From assembly GCA_029641185.1 (NCBI GenBank), contig JAPWGK010000002.1, positions 434,001-498,000 of the forward strand: a DNA stretch of 64,000 bases, read 5' to 3'. A model generated the notes under the pieces. That model saw only the letters and a list, made by a program, of their open reading frames with translations, ran no database searches and was not told where the DNA came from. Each line of letters starts with the position of its first letter. The first letter of the stretch is position 1. The DNA comes from Pseudofabraea citricarpa. Lineage: Eukaryota; Ascomycota; Leotiomycetes; Helotiales; Dermateaceae. Positions 1 to 13,683 of the stretch are shown here, in pieces. A program made the position numbers and the translations under genes.

Positions 1-1156
1 ATCGGCAGCTGATGTCGCTTATTTGAATGCTGTTCGAGGAAGGCATGTCGATTGGGTGATTCGAGGTAAGATACCACACTTCTGATCCATCAATCCCAAG
101 GCTTGACAAACTTTAGCATCCGGTAGAGGTCCAGGCTGGATGTCAACACCATTTGTGTCGCCATTCAAGATGCAATTTGAGAAGTTGGCCACACGACGGA
201 TCATGACTTTCCTCAGCCCGTGCCTTGAAAATGATGGCTATTACTGGATTCGACGACTCCTCCACAACACAAGAATCGGAAGAGCTCTCCTGAGGGGGTT
301 CTTCAGCATCATAAGAAGTGATATGCTTGAATGTGGAAAGTTCAACGACCATCCAGAGACAAAGAAGTTGATTCCCCGAAATGATGTCTACTGGTCTGGT
401 ACAACTGTTGGCATCTTCAATTATCCAGAGGACTTCTTTGGTCTGGTACGGAAGGGGCTGATCAATGTGCATGTGGAAGACATCGATTCGCTGTCTCACC
501 ACACAGTGCATCTTGCGAATGGAACCGATCTTGAAGCCGACGTGCTGGTTTGCGCAACAGGCTGGGAACACACACCCACCATCGAGATATTGCCCAAAAA
601 GATATCGAACCAGATCGGTGTATCCAGTGCGACTCCATCAGATCCAATGGTAAAGGCGGCCGATGAGGAAATCCTCAGAAGGTTTCCAGAACTGGTAGAT
701 CAGCCACCTGCGGGACCGGTTGCTGAGAGAGAGCGAGAGCAGACATCATGGGCACTCTACCGCGGCACCGCACCACCGGCTTTCTTGGAGTCTCGAAACC
801 TCGCATATTCCGGGATGTCGATCGGGCTTCGCGGCTACCTGATTGCTGAGATCACAGCTCTGTGGATCACGGCCTTTCTGGATGGTAAGCTCAGTACTCC
901 TCTGCCCAGCCAAGGCGAGGCGGAATGGCAGGCCATGTTGCAGAATCGGTTTTATCGCTGGCGCTCACCTATGGGACTTGGCACCAAGTCGAGCGATATG
1001 GTTTTCGAGATTGTACCGTTTGTTGACACGTTGCTGCGAGATCTTGGACTGAACCCGACACGTAAAGGTGGCTTGAGTGAGATCTTTGGTTGTTACGAGG
1101 TGAAAGACTATAAAGGTATTGTCCAGGAATGGCTCGTGAAAGAGAAAAGCGAATGA
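1..1156 (+). CDS. Flavin-containing monooxygenase (3' part; 5' end outside window)
   Basis: C-terminal part of a class B FAD/NAD(P)H-dependent monooxygenase, which would oxygenate small organic substrates. The first exon enters from the left edge (frame starts at base 2) and ends at 65. A 51-bp intron (66-116, GTAAGA..TTTAG, with CTTGAC as branch site) joins it in frame to the exon 117-1156. The joint restores the family motif WVIR-SGRGPGWM, which is why I trust the intron. The later LVCATGW segment is the conserved ATG-type motif of flavin monooxygenases, and the rest continues without a stop to TGA at 1154-1156. The N-terminal FAD-binding GxGxxG lies outside the window. The substrate cannot be told. 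No cluster partner lies immediately downstream, so a role in secondary metabolism is open. Confidence 0.85.
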
Positions 1157-4100
1157 GTTGGGTTGGTTCTCGTGTGTCGAGAGTGGTTCTGATTTCGAAG
1201 GTCTGTTGTTGTTGTTTCCTGGATCTCTGGAGACTGAAGTTGCCGTTGAATCCTAGTTGTCGAACGTCAACTGTCGATCACGTAGGCAATCACGTAGGCA
1301 ATCGTTGCTGCTTTCTACTTCTCCAAAGAATGAATCAAATTATGTTTGGGAATCGTTTTACGATTGTCAGTCACAGGGACTGACACTATCAAAAAGAATT
1401 CGAAGTCGTTTGCTCTGCCTTTGATTACGAGGAAACGTGTTTTCGTTAACGACTTTGTCACAGAGGGTCTGTTACATAGCAGTTTTTCCAACCCAAATTC
1501 ACACAGAGTTATCGCATCCCAGTTTCAATCTTCCATCTGTCCCGTATTATACGTCAGGTTTCTTTTGTTGACGTTAACAGAACCTTCCAATTTTCCTGTG
1601 GGAGTTTTCCACATCTTAGTATATAACTATACTGTCGTGGTATGACTGGTTACCATATCATTTACGTTCTCAGATCTCTTTGCTAGCTGAATCATAACGA
1701 GACAAGAGGTTATCTAGGAAAGTCAAAAAGGAACTATTAGTCCTGATTACCTAGAGAAGATATCCCTCCCAGAAAGATCTTTGGGTGTATATTAGTGTTT
1801 GTCGAAAAAGGACCAACTACTGTAGCGCTACACTTTTCTGGATATCTCTGAACCAGGCTTGAAGTACCTCTAATAAACTAGATTTGATGTTACTAATATC
1901 AGAATATTCCACCTCAGTGGATAGAAATAGATTGTTATTAACAATAACAAAGCTATAGACCCGACAGCTATGATTACCAGCAGATATTATCAAGCCGAGA
2001 ATGGTATCATTTTGCCGAGAATGGAACCTTTGAGATGCCGAGAATAAGAACAATCAACTACCGACAGCCCGAGGCTTATCAGATCTGCTATTCGAAAATC
2101 ATTACCACGGCTATGGGAAACTTCTACGGAAGGTCAAAAAAACTCGTACGATTTGGTATCCATATTATAACTTTGTTTCTTGTTATGATACATCTTGCTA
2201 ACGGTTGTATTGTTGATAGGCCTCCTAGGAGATTATCATATCATAGCACTATCAAGACGAGCATCTATCCCAAATTCGTTCTCGGCAATAGATTGAGATC
2301 TCCAACGGGCTGGTGAACCAAGTCTTCTCTACCACTCAACCAAGAGGATGCAAAAGAGAAGGAAAAAAAGGTACATCATATGATAAGATAGCGAAGAAAG
2401 AGCCAGTCAGATGCCCTAATGCACCGGCAGCCTCATCTCAACGTCTCATGTAAGTTAAGCAAGTCAGACACACAATTTCCAGTCGCGCGAAGATCTTCAC
2501 TTCCATAGACAAGCGACCAGCAAATCGCACACATATATATGCACGAGGAAAGAAGTACCTGGAGAATCTTCCAAATACCGTAGAAGCAGCAGTCGTGTGA
2601 CGCGAGGTGCATAGAGCCGAGGAGCTCCTCCCATCCACAGCAACTGCTGCCGAGGAATACAGAGTTGAAACACCATGGCGCCAAGACGTCTCCGGCTCTG
2701 CTTCTTCTGATCAAGTCTGGAAAATTTGGGAATTATCCAACGCCGAGTCTGACGAGGAAAACGTACAGGTATGAAAAGCAGAATGCAACTCCCACCAACC
2801 TACTATCGTCTTATCAGTCAGTTTTTGGCAATAAAGAACGAGCAGAAGTCGCCGCCACCACCAACACTTTGCTCGACGAAGAGAAAGAAGGACCGAAAGA
2901 ATGAAACTGATGTCCTCGAGATATCTGCTCAGGCAAGGAGGTTCCATTCCCCTCTGCTCGAGCTTGCCTCAGGTTCTACGTGTTGGAATTGAAAGTGGAG
3001 TTGGAAATCGTGCTGGATGTGGACATTTATTTTGTGGAGGTGGAGGTGGAGGTGGAGTGGAAGTTGCATAGATTCTTGGCAAGTCCACCAACATGCCATA
3101 CCATACATAAGGTAGCCTCCCCAGCCACCCTGGGTACCTTATGCAATTACGTGCATTTACATTTTATGCTACTAGTACTGGTATTTAACATTTAACATTT
3201 AAACATCTGGCTAAGGCAGAGGGAGGGAAAGCCAAAAGGCAAAGAGAAAGGCAAAAGCCCAAAGCCAAAAGCCCCAAAGCCAGCTAAGCCTCACGAAGCC
3301 CGGGCCGGAAAGCCAAAACCCCCCAAGCCCAAAGTCATAATTAGCAATTTTAGCCTTCAGCTCAGAGTTTGGCGGTTGGAGTGATATGTTTTCTTTTCCC
3401 TCTCTTTTGGCCTCTTGGGTTTGTTTTGCTTGTTCCCGGGACCTGGCCTCTGGCTTCTATCGCTCAAAATGTGAGCTATCGATTTTCATGTGCAAGGCCC
3501 GCCTGGCGCGTCCTTCACCTGGAACACACTAGCGATCGGGGAGGAAGGCAGACGGGCAGAGGACTCAGAGAGAGATTTACAGCCCCCTGCCAGAATAGAA
3601 AGAGATGCTCCTGCAGGTTGCGAAGATCGTGCAGGAGGGGAGGTTTAAAAAGCAGCCGCATAGGATCCTTGTCCCTGCCCCTGCCCCTACCGCGAGCGAG
3701 CGGGGAAAAACAGAAGCAAAGAGAGGAAGAAAGTCTGAAAGAGAGAGGGGATGGGAGCGAGAGTGAGAGATCTTGCAGTGTTGGTGGCATTTGGAATAGG
3801 AGACCGTACCTGGTTGTGTTTCATTTCACCTCATCTCTCTCTGTCTCTTTTTCGCAAGACATGATCTTTGAGGTATAGCTGGGACCAGGCTGATCTTTGT
3901 GGAGAACGAGGACACGGGTACACGCAGACGCATTTCATGTGCCCAGCACTTGGTCGATCGGATATGGGTTTCACGTGATCCAAGTCCCCTTTTCGCTGTC
4001 TCGCCTAATAACCAACCGATGGGCGGACGGACGGCTTCTAGTTTAGCACGAACAGCACTTACTCACTGCAAACACATGATAGATCACGATACTCAAACTA

Positions 4101-5118
4101 AGCCAGACCAGGAATTTCCCATCAAAGGCAATTCTAGCGAGGTACCCTATATCACGGTAGCAGAAGAGGTAAGCTGATGTGGGAGAGAAATAGAGCACGA
4201 TCTGAGAAGTATATGTAACAAAACGAGTGATTGAGTGAATGAGTGCATAATGCATTGCGTTACAGACTTGTAAACCTCCAAACCTCCAAAAAAAAAAGAA
4301 GACCATCAAGATTACAGCGTGCAGAAACCCCTAATAATCCTAATTCTGTTCCTCTTGTCTAAGCCATCCCATAGTATGCGACCGACCTCTAAACCAACCC
4401 CAAACCAGCAGAAAGCTGGGGCCAAATGAAGAATAAAAACCAAAACCACCAACGACCAAACAATGCATAAGACAACCCCCTGAAAAGGAATATCTCCATC
4501 TGCTGAAGACTATCCCGGAAAACAAAAGAGAGTGAGTTAATTAGAATACAATAATCCGCAACACGGGGGACAAAAGAAAGTGGCCCGAGACCCCCCTCTT
4601 AGCGAGGAGCATCTCGAGTATTTTTTTTTCCTGGGTGTCATCATCATCCAGGCTTTTTGCTTTGATTCGCTCCCTCCCGCTTTTTGAAATCCTTTCTGCT
4701 TTTTGGGATCCTGACATTGTTATTCGTCGACTCAAAAATGGGTAGGTGGCCGACGAGACGATAGATGCATAATAGCATTTCCGCTTGCGCTCCGGCTGTG
4801 GTAGCGCGAAGCGTCTTGCCTAAAAGAACTCGACCCAAACGCAAACAATATTCGCGAACAGACAAACAAACATATAATAAGCACAGAGTCATCTTTTTTT
4901 TTTGTGCACCATTTCCATCTACATCCATCATCATTCCTTTCCTCTCTTCATTAACAATATTCGTCCAGGTCGTCGAACACGCAGCTCATCGTACCAAAAC
5001 ATCAGGTCATAAGTATATTCGTGGTTTTCGTACAGGGCATCGATCATCCATCTCTTGAAGGGCATTATGGGGTCGAGGGGTAGTCCTTGTCATATCGTAT
5101 CATGCGGAGTATCATCAA
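1157..5118. other. Gene-free stretch with short repeats and a hairpin
   Basis: No reading frame here has recognisable family sequence or a splice pattern I can support. What can be seen: a doubled ATCACGTAGGCA near 1276-1300; GCCGAGAAT-type copies at 1994, 2014 and 2037 with an inverted copy near 2279-2287; a GGTGGA run near 3038-3057; a hairpin with arms 3106-3114 and 3135-3143; an AAAGCC/AAAGGC-rich tract at about 3225-3330. The right end presumably holds the 3' UTR of the C2H2 gene on the minus strand. Confidence 0.5.
3106..3143. repeat. Inverted repeat / potential hairpin
   Basis: Perfect 9-bp arms CATAAGGTA (3106-3114) and TACCTTATG (3135-3143) flank a 20-base interval that can pair partly (CCCC..GGG). 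No gene end lies close by, so a terminator role is not supported. It may be the remains of a small mobile element. Confidence 0.4.
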
Positions 5119-6291
5119 TCAGTGTTCAAACTTGGGAGTAGCTTCACTCCCAGCTGCCTTTCGAGACTTTCGACTCATCTCTTCGTAAACACGTTTGGCA
5201 TCTTCGTAGTACGTTGTACGGGAAGACTTCTTATTCTCATCCATGTGCAGCTTAATGTGGCTCTTGAGGTTGTCGGCTCTACCAAACTCCTTTCCACAGA
5301 ATTGGCAAGGAAGCTTCGTCTCGTTCTCGTGCGTCTTCATATGACGCTTGAGGTGCTCCTGTCTTTGGAAACGGCCATGGCATCCTGGCCAGGTGCAATG
5401 TCGTTTTGCTTGCTTTTGGACAGACAAGTTGTCGGGTAGAATATACTCTCTCTTCGACCGCTTGCGAGACACGCGAGCTTCGTTCTGTACTCGGTGTAAC
5501 ACAGCAGAAGATTCGAGTGGTTGAAAAGACCGCTGCCGCTGGATAGCGTTTCGGCCACATGGAGTTGTCGTTGGCGAGTAGCGCTCGTTCTCGCTTGAGG
5601 GAGACATGAAATATCTGAGTGGCCCAGCAGGCGAAGAGTTCTCATAATCCGAAGAGGGACTGTCGAAGTGTAGAGGCCTCATAGGTGACGATAAATCGAA
5701 CGAGTCGACAAAAGTCGTCTGTGAAGGAACCACGAAATCCGCTGAAACTGGCGAGGAACTCATTACCGAAGCCGGCGAGTACAGATCCATATCTAGAGGC
5801 GGGGTGGAATTTGAGAGATTGTGATGAGCGGCGTAGGTATGAGGGTTTGAGGGAGCAAGGCTGCTCGTTGGTGCAGCAAATGAGTTCATGTGCGAGAGCC
5901 CGTCGCTACCGACGTAGTGATTATAATCCGAGCCATAGTTGTGGTGGGGAGTATGGCAGTTCAAGTACTGGTCGGAGATGGGCTTTCCCATCATAGCATC
6001 CTGGTTTTGGAGCATGGTCATATACTTCTGAGCCATGGTGGATAAGCTCGAATTGTACATGTCATGGGCACTGTGCCTTGATGGGGTTCTGGACGGTATC
6101 GGAGTATGGCACGACATGTCTTCCACCTTGACGGACTCCAGTGACTGGCGACGAGTGGATGGCGGCGTGGACAGGAGCGAGTACTCCCCCCACGACGAAG
6201 CACTCGAGAAGGACGAGTTCATGCCACCGCTCAGAGGCGGGCATGTCGTCTGGTGGTGAAGGTCATAGACCTCATGCTGGTCGTCGTACAT
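5119..6291 (-). CDS. C2H2 zinc-finger transcription factor, BrlA-like
   Basis: Probable nuclear DNA-binding regulator of 390 aa. Two C2H2 fingers sit near the C-terminus: C-x4-C-x12-H-x3-H at about residues 299-321, containing GRFQRQEHLKRHMKTH, and C-x2-C-x12-H-x3-H at about 329-349. The first finger closely resembles that of the Aspergillus conidiation regulator BrlA. A basic RKRSKR stretch precedes the fingers and may be a nuclear localisation signal. The N-terminal two thirds are Ser/Pro/His-rich and low in complexity, as expected of an activation region. I chose the ATG at 6291 (context GCCATCATG). An in-frame ATG at 6459 would add 56 residues, but that part reads like a leader (CTCACTCACTCACTCA). 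No intron is needed. About 9 kb upstream has no gene. True orthology to brlA is inference; the similarity is mainly in the fingers. Confidence 0.8.
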   Translation of the reverse strand: MYDDQHEVYDLHHQTTCPPLSGGMNSSFSSASSWGEYSLLSTPPSTRRQSLESVKVEDMSCHTPIPSRTPSRHSAHDMYNSSLSTMAQKYMTMLQNQDAMMGKPISDQYLNCHTPHHNYGSDYNHYVGSDGLSHMNSFAAPTSSLAPSNPHTYAAHHNLSNSTPPLDMDLYSPASVMSSSPVSADFVVPSQTTFVDSFDLSSPMRPLHFDSPSSDYENSSPAGPLRYFMSPSSENERYSPTTTPCGRNAIQRQRSFQPLESSAVLHRVQNEARVSRKRSKREYILPDNLSVQKQAKRHCTWPGCHGRFQRQEHLKRHMKTHENETKLPCQFCGKEFGRADNLKSHIKLHMDENKKSSRTTYYEDAKRVYEEMSRKSRKAAGSEATPKFEH

Positions 6292-9200
6292 GATGGCGGT
6301 AGGCGAGTGATGTGAGTGAGTGAGTGAGCTGTGGTTCTGGGTCAGTCTCTTGCTATGCTGACGTGGAGCGTGTCGAAGGAGGTTATGTATATATGAAAGA
6401 GGGACAGGGTAACGATGCAATGAGTGGATGGCTTCTATGAAGTTATGGAAGCGATGCATGGGGAGATATGTGCGGCCATATATTGCTGGGTTGGAGCTGG
6501 GAGTGGGTGTTGAGAACAATGCCCCCAGACATCTCCACTTGGCTGCTGATTGCTTGGAGATTGGTTAGGCTTGGGCTTACCGGAGATCAATGGACTTGGA
6601 TTTGACCCGCGTTCTTGTTACGCAAGGTCCCGTTAAACGGAATGTGGAGCGTGACGCGATGTGATATCTTTCGAGGGCAGATGGAGGGGCAAGTCGATGG
6701 CTTCCACACTTCCACACTATCACACTATCACACTATCACACTGCCACACCACACACAACACTTCCGACCACACACACAGAGACACACAACTGCTTCGAAT
6801 CAGACAATCTGCGTCCCAGAACAGAGGCTAGGAGTGTCTAACGGTCGTCCAGGGTCCCAATTCCGCGCTGGGAAGGAAAAGTATGGTACAGATGAGGTGG
6901 AAGGGCCATCTATCGTTCAATGGTGAGTACCTTGCAGCACGCTCGACTCTGGGTCCTTGGGTCCCTGGATCCCTTGAGGGAGGTTACCGGCTCTTAAGCA
7001 AAACTACCAGTCCCTCGCCTCGATGGCGTTGCTGCACCATTGCGACAGATGGCTGATGATGATGAGGGACGATGGACGATGGAACGGAGCAGCAGCAGCA
7101 GCAGTCCTCGAGCAGGTTGGCACACAGTAGCTGCCGGAGTGCCCATATGCCCGCCATCAAGCCAGCCAGCCAGCCAGCAACAACAACTGCACTCTCGACA
7201 CGAAGATGTGTGTCTGGATGGCGGGACAGACCAGGCTAGCCAAGTCTCACCACCCTCCTGTCACTACTACATGCAACAAATCCGACCATCAGCCTCCGCC
7301 ATCCCTGGAGCACATCCGCCGAGGTCCTGCCAGCCAGGAACCGCCAGTCATGCACGCAAGATACGCTCATTTTCTTTCGTTCTCTCAAAGGCCGCTGTAG
7401 GGACCCGTGCGAGCTGCAGCCTGGACCACAGCAGTGGCATTAGACGCATCACATCAAGGCATTTGGGAGGTGATTCGCACATTGGAACGTTCATGGGAGC
7501 TCTGGGAGAGTGGACGAACCCTGACAAGACGCTGAGCTGCGCAGGGATTGGGGGGTCGTCGGCCAGCCTGATCTACGATCGTGCAGCAGAGTTGATCTAT
7601 CTTACATTCTTGCCGGTGGAGGCTGACAAAAAACGGCTGCTGCTTGGATTGGCCGGCGCACCGTGGCTGGAATGAGTGAGGAATGACATGACGCCCCTCT
7701 GGAATGCTCAACAAAGCTCAATCGCATCCACGATGCCGCACCTCGATCTCTGGTGGGCGGAAGCCGGCCGAGGGGATGCACGCAGCGGCTCAGAGGGCGA
7801 GTCAGTTTGACAGCTCGTCCAAGTGCCCGTCAGGGTCTATCAGGGCTGCCCATCAGGACTATTATGGCGATCAGGGTCCGGCAGGGTTCAGGTACGGCGT
7901 TTGCAGGACTCGTATGCTGGCAGTCGTTCCCTCTGCCTTGCGCTGGCAGCTCGATGCTCGATGCTCGATGCTCGACTCGACATGAATCGACGAATGCGGC
8001 GAGCCAGCACTGGGAGACAATGTAAGGTTGCAGGCCTTTCGGCGACGGGCTGTCTGAAAGGGCAAGTCAATTACTGTCGAGACGACTCCAGATGCCTCTA
8101 GCGACAGAGCTGGACCGAAGGGCTGCGCCAAGTACACCGCCGCCAATCACCCAACGGCCCCACAGCTGCCCACACCAGCAGGCTGTCCTAGCTCCTCCAC
8201 TCCCTGGGACCACACAATACGACATCAGACATCCAGCTTTTCTCTGGTGCCCGTCTGTCAACTCTCGAATGCTGCATCACAAGTGGCATCCGGTACCACC
8301 GGCCCGTGGCGCTTCAGTCGAGACCTTTTGCACTCTACCCGCACGCACCTGACCGCCGACCTCTCCACTGAGTCTCCAGCGCTCCCTCCAGAATGCGGAG
8401 AGCAAGGTGTCACCCACCGTTGCACAGCGCGAATCGCGTCTATCCAACCCCATCGACTGCCTGTCTCACGCAGATCAAGCCATTGTTCCAGAAACATCTC
8501 AGGAGTCTGGCATTCACTAATGACTGCCACATCGCAACCGCGTCGGGTCAATTCAAATTCCAATTTGCTCTGCTAGAGGCTCGACTTTGGCATGAGATGA
8601 CATCTCCAACTGACTCGAAGTCGCCTCATCAAATGTTCAGCTGCAGGTCGGGAGCCGCTTGGCCGGATTGGGAGAAAAACGAATATCATTTATGACACAA
8701 AAGCTAGCCAACCACAGCGAACAATACCCCGTGGTCGCCTCTTTTCCCTCGTCTATCTCACCCTGAATGGGCTTCTTCACGGCAAGAAAGAAAAAGCCTA
8801 AGTTTGTCAATAGGTCAGGACCAAGGACTGTCAGCAAAATGGAGTCCTGATCCGCACTCCGCGAAGTTTGTACCCCACTTAAGGCGATTGGAGAAGACTA
8901 CTCCAGGAAGTTTTCGCAGTATCAAACTCTGCTGCTAAGAATTACAAATATCCTTGAGCGCGGCAGAGCCCACCCCAAATCGAGAAAATCTTGCATAAAG
9001 CCACTAAACTGGCTGCTAGCGATATGCGAGAAACGAACCCTCATGCGTTGGAATGAAACAGCCAAATGATTTCATCGCACAGCTTCATTAATTTGTGGGT
9101 CTCCTGTTGTTTTATTATCACTTTAGTCGCGCACACATAATCTCGTGCTTATTCTGGGAAGTCTTCAGTAGCCAAGCATTCAGAATCGCAGCAAGTGCTT

Positions 9201-12200
9201 CCCAGAAGTGTCCAAGGTCCCCAAACGATCTGTCACACTTACAAATCTAGGAATATATACATCTCCACGTATGAAACAAGCTGGCAACCGATTGATGTTA
9301 CTGTGCTTCAGTCCCGTACGGCATGTCCGAATGCCGCACGTTCTACCAGAGGCGCTCACTCCATCATCACCTTTGCTTCTTCCGGATTTCCGTGCCTGAT
9401 ATGAAATGGTCAATGGTTGGTTGTTAAGTGCGGGGTGCATTTCTTACGGCTGATATTTTTTACGCCGTTGTCTTTGATTTAAAGCCAATATCCTGGCATT
9501 CGGAGTAACTAGTGACTTGGAAATCACCGAGATGAGTAGATTCCTTGTCCAGTTGGGAGCAGCCAACTTTCGATTATGGTCATATTCCATACACGGAACT
9601 TATCAACACGATTTTCCAAGTTACGGAATAATGAATTTCATATGGATAGATAGCAGGGGGGAGGGTTGACTCGCGTCTTTCCGCCGAACTATCCACCAGG
9701 TAGGTCATCATGGTTTACCCTCACGAGCTTCTTCTATCAAAGTAGCTGGCTGGCTGAGTTGCTCAGGCTACACCATTCTCTCAAGTGACCAGTTTTCAAT
9801 GCACGTTCTCTAATAATTATTGGCAGAATATGCATCCCAAGTGCATGTTATGTCTGTCCACCTATCATTGAGGAAGAGTAGCTGTCGTCTGATAAGCGCG
9901 TGCATGAGAGTTTTTTTGTTTGCTTTGATATACGTTCAGATGTATATCAAGGCGCCAACCTCAACCTACTGTTGGTCACGGGCGAGCCTTCCCCTGTTCC
10001 CCGATTTCTGCTAAGTACCGCTCTGTCGGGCTCTATTCAGCCATGTGAGCTTCTCGGGCAAACACAACCATTGAGGAAACTTAAACGAGTTCCTGTTTGC
10101 CATAAGGAGGTACCTCCGACTCATTGAAGCCTGTCGTTGTTATTGCCATAGGTCCGAAAGTTGCTCTCCTCTTGGTCAGGGTAACACAATGTGTATGCGG
10201 AGACACTCCTCAGGAGCGAGAATCATGGACCATGCCTGACACCAACAACAGACAGCGCAGCGATGATGAGATTGCAAAGTGGCATGCTCGAAGCATAACA
10301 GCGGGTCGTGGTGACGAACAGGTGTGGCCAAGTTGGACAGATCGAAGATACAAAAGGCTTTAAGGTGGATGATAATTGAATAGCCGTGGCAAAGCATATG
10401 CTCTTCATGCTATTGTTCCCTTGTACTCATTGTACCCCAAATAAATCTGCTTCATCTGTTATTAATATGTGCTTTTTGGTAAAGCAATATTGTCATACCT
10501 GTCGAGCCACCATGGCAACTTTCGTCAGGAAGTGCCCACTCTATCCGAATTGTGGACATGACAAAGAAGGGAGCGCCGAAGCAGCTGGTGGGCCAGTTCC
10601 CGTCGATGAGCCAAGTTCAAAAAAATGTTCCATACATAACACATCAGCTTCATCCACAGCTGGGAGTAATGCCTTGCCGAGTGATGAAGTCCCTGAAAGG
10701 CAAGATAAAGCGAAGCCTTGAAGTATGAAGATGATCTAACAATTGATACAAATAGAAACCGCCAACGACGCACATAAATGTGAAGAAGGGATTGAACGGG
10801 CAAGGTCTCCCCTCGGCTTATTGGAGACGCTTGAATACGTGCCAGCTCTGGAGCTTACAGCTAGGTTCCAGATACATCTTGTCTCTGAACCATTGCAAGA
10901 CTCAATGCTGCCGGATTTCTCCGAGTCCCGTTCATATCGATTGAAAGGATTTCCTCTTCCACCGTACATTCGAGATACAACGTCGATTTATACTTTGTCA
11001 AAGGTAACACAGCCCACGCACGTTCAGCCCAAACTATACGTTTCCCTCAATTCCAGAAAGATGTGGTGCAACCAGTTCATTTATCCAGGACGCACAAGCT
11101 ATTTTCACGCAGGTCTAGCACCCACAATGCGATGGCAGAATGCATGTTGCATAAAAGACAAGGACCAGCTTTGAAGATTGACCAAGGGTTTTGGAAGCAT
11201 GTGTCTTTTCCTACCGCCTCCTATTCGTCGTTCGGCTTCGCTCTGTTCTGCTTTTCGGCAAACTGTCCGCCATTCATTCGTTGACTGTTCCTCTTCGGCC
11301 CGGTTCTTTTCAATCTCGGCACCCTCTCAGACCTTTTCGGCTTCTTCATGTATCCGCGCGGTTATGCTTTCGGGAATTTGACGACGTGAGCTTGGGCATT
11401 TTTCTTTATCGCTGAGTCAGGCAGGCTAGGGTGAAGCAACAAGACTATCAATCCAATATCATTTTTCATGACCCGCTACAGCAATCACTGCAACATCGCT
11501 TGTTTTGGCTGCCCCTCCGTCCCGCTATGCGCCTTTCTTTTCAAGTGCTCAAGTAAACCCCAGATATGCTGGTGATGGCTTTCTGAAACGAGCTTCCTCG
11601 CACTTCTTGTCTCCTTCTGTCGCTAGCAGAAAGCTGAGCTGTAAACCCTTAGAACAGGCCGGCCAAGCAAGCGCCCGGCATTTCCAACAGCGAAATCCAT
11701 GAATAGCCGAGTTGCCTCTCGACGAAGCTTCATTTCCTACCTTCGCCCTCCAGACAAAGGGATGTGTGAAGGCCGAAGATCTCCCTGGAAGTGTCAGAGA
11801 AGAAAAAATTCCGCAGCGACAAGCGTGCAGGTTGAGGGCGGCAGAACTAGCCTGCTTCACCTAGCATTTCCGCCCATTTCGCAATCTTCAGGGTTCTTTC
11901 TTGGAGGGCGGGCTTGAGGATCTCCCGACGCTAAGAGCATTGTTTTCCCCGTACAACACGTACACAAGCGCCACGGCCCACATCAGCCGAAGGAGCTGAA
12001 GAAATCTTGAGGCGGGGAGGCCGAGTGACATTTAGCTTGGCTTGCCATCATACACACCAAGCCAGGCTATGATGATAGTCATGGCATGTTCCGACGGGGA
12101 CCGGCAGGCACACTTTCACGACTGCCATACAGTAGTTCTAGCTAAGGGCAAACGACTATCTTGCACAGAAGGCGGAAGTATAAGCCTTGCATCATGCCGG

Positions 12201-13683
12201 CAATTCTAGAAGACGGACAAGCAGAGTAGAAGGGGGATAGAAGCTCGGTGTCAGAGACTAGGGCACGGAGGTGCTGCCGGTTTGGATGCAATTCTGCAAT
12301 TCTGTATTCTTGGCAGCACGGCATTAGGAAACCTCGCCCTTCCCTTCTTCTGCGCCCTTTCGCCAAGCCAAGCCGTGTACAATAAATCAATGCAGTGCAG
12401 TTCAATTCACATCAGAGAAAAGACAAGGCTCGGCTCTTCTCTGCTACAGCATCTCGCGCGAGATTAGGCCTACTCGGATAGAGACAACTACCAAAAGAAA
12501 AGCGGGTAATGGCGGGTGAGCTGGAGGGCTAAGCCAGCGCCAAGGTAATGAATCATGTCCATTTGATTCTTTCCTCCTGGGCCTTATCCGTGCTTCTTGG
12601 CTGTATCCTGCTCTCTCGTCCGTGGTCGCGTCTTACTCACTTACTCACCCACCCACCACTCACTCACTCACTCACTCACGTACACGAAACACGGAATTCA
12701 GAAGCTTCATTTCAGATACTGGCCAACCTCTCTCATTGTTGCTTGCCCATTGATAGGATGCTGGCTCGCTAACATGTCGTCTTCGCCGACTTCGCCGACA
12801 GGCCACACTATAGTGACTATACAGTGCACACCATACCGCATGGCATGATCTCTACAGGAGCTACTCGCCTCATTTCACCTGATCCAGCTCGATCTGCCTC
12901 AATTCTCGACGATCGGAATTTGGCCGTGGCTCGTGGCTCGCGACTCGTGACCAGAATGATGTCAGGCCGCTGGAGCGAGAATCTTCGATTTTCTTCTAGC
13001 GGCGATGCTAGATGCGTGCTACTAGCAAGCAAGAAGAGGGGAAAGCAAGAACTAGAGGGGAGGAGAAGAAGAAAGCACAGTCACGTCATGGTTTCCTCTG
13101 CTGAGCTTTTTTGCATCTCGATGAGGTGCGTCTGTTGCAAATTGAAATGTGTGAGTTGGCGGTTGTGGGCTTTTTTTCCTGCTTGTATACGTGTTACTTG
13201 TTGGGTGTATATTTTGGGGAGAGTTCGCAGAATTAGTTCATGTGCAAGAGCATGCGAGAGCATGGATTGATTAGAGAATATGCAAGAGCATGGGTTGCTG
13301 AGAGAGTATGCGAACCTCATGATAACTTCATGCATAGCTCAGTGTAATATAGGTTACACGAAAAGAGACGCCCATCTAGCAGATTGAAAATAGGTGAAGT
13401 ATAGATTACTAGTATAGGGAATAATTGTCGGAAGAAGAAAGTAAAACACACTCGTACATATGTAAGTGCAACAGCAGGATGCAGGAAGACTCGAAAGAGG
13501 AAAATGGTCGCTGGAATTCCTCAGCTGTTCATTCATTCTGTTGTCATTGCCAATCCAATGGTAGAAATTCTATCAGGTCATGTTTACTCCCAGCATGAAC
13601 AACACACACTTGAGGTGCTCTTATCTGCGCTTGCGATACCTGCTTTAGTGATCTCCCGCCCTTGTCCTTGTCCTTGTCCTTGT

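Noticed and set aside
3369..3878. 169-codon plus-strand frame
   Set aside because: Composition follows purine-rich repeats, no family resemblance, and an equally long frame lies on the other strand.
7040..7675. 211-codon plus-strand frame
   Set aside because: Ser and Gln runs come from AGC and CAGC repeats; no recognisable domain and no splice partners.
10386..11174. Two adjacent plus-strand frames (111 and 143 codons)
   Set aside because: No domain or family sequence, and no convincing intron to join them.
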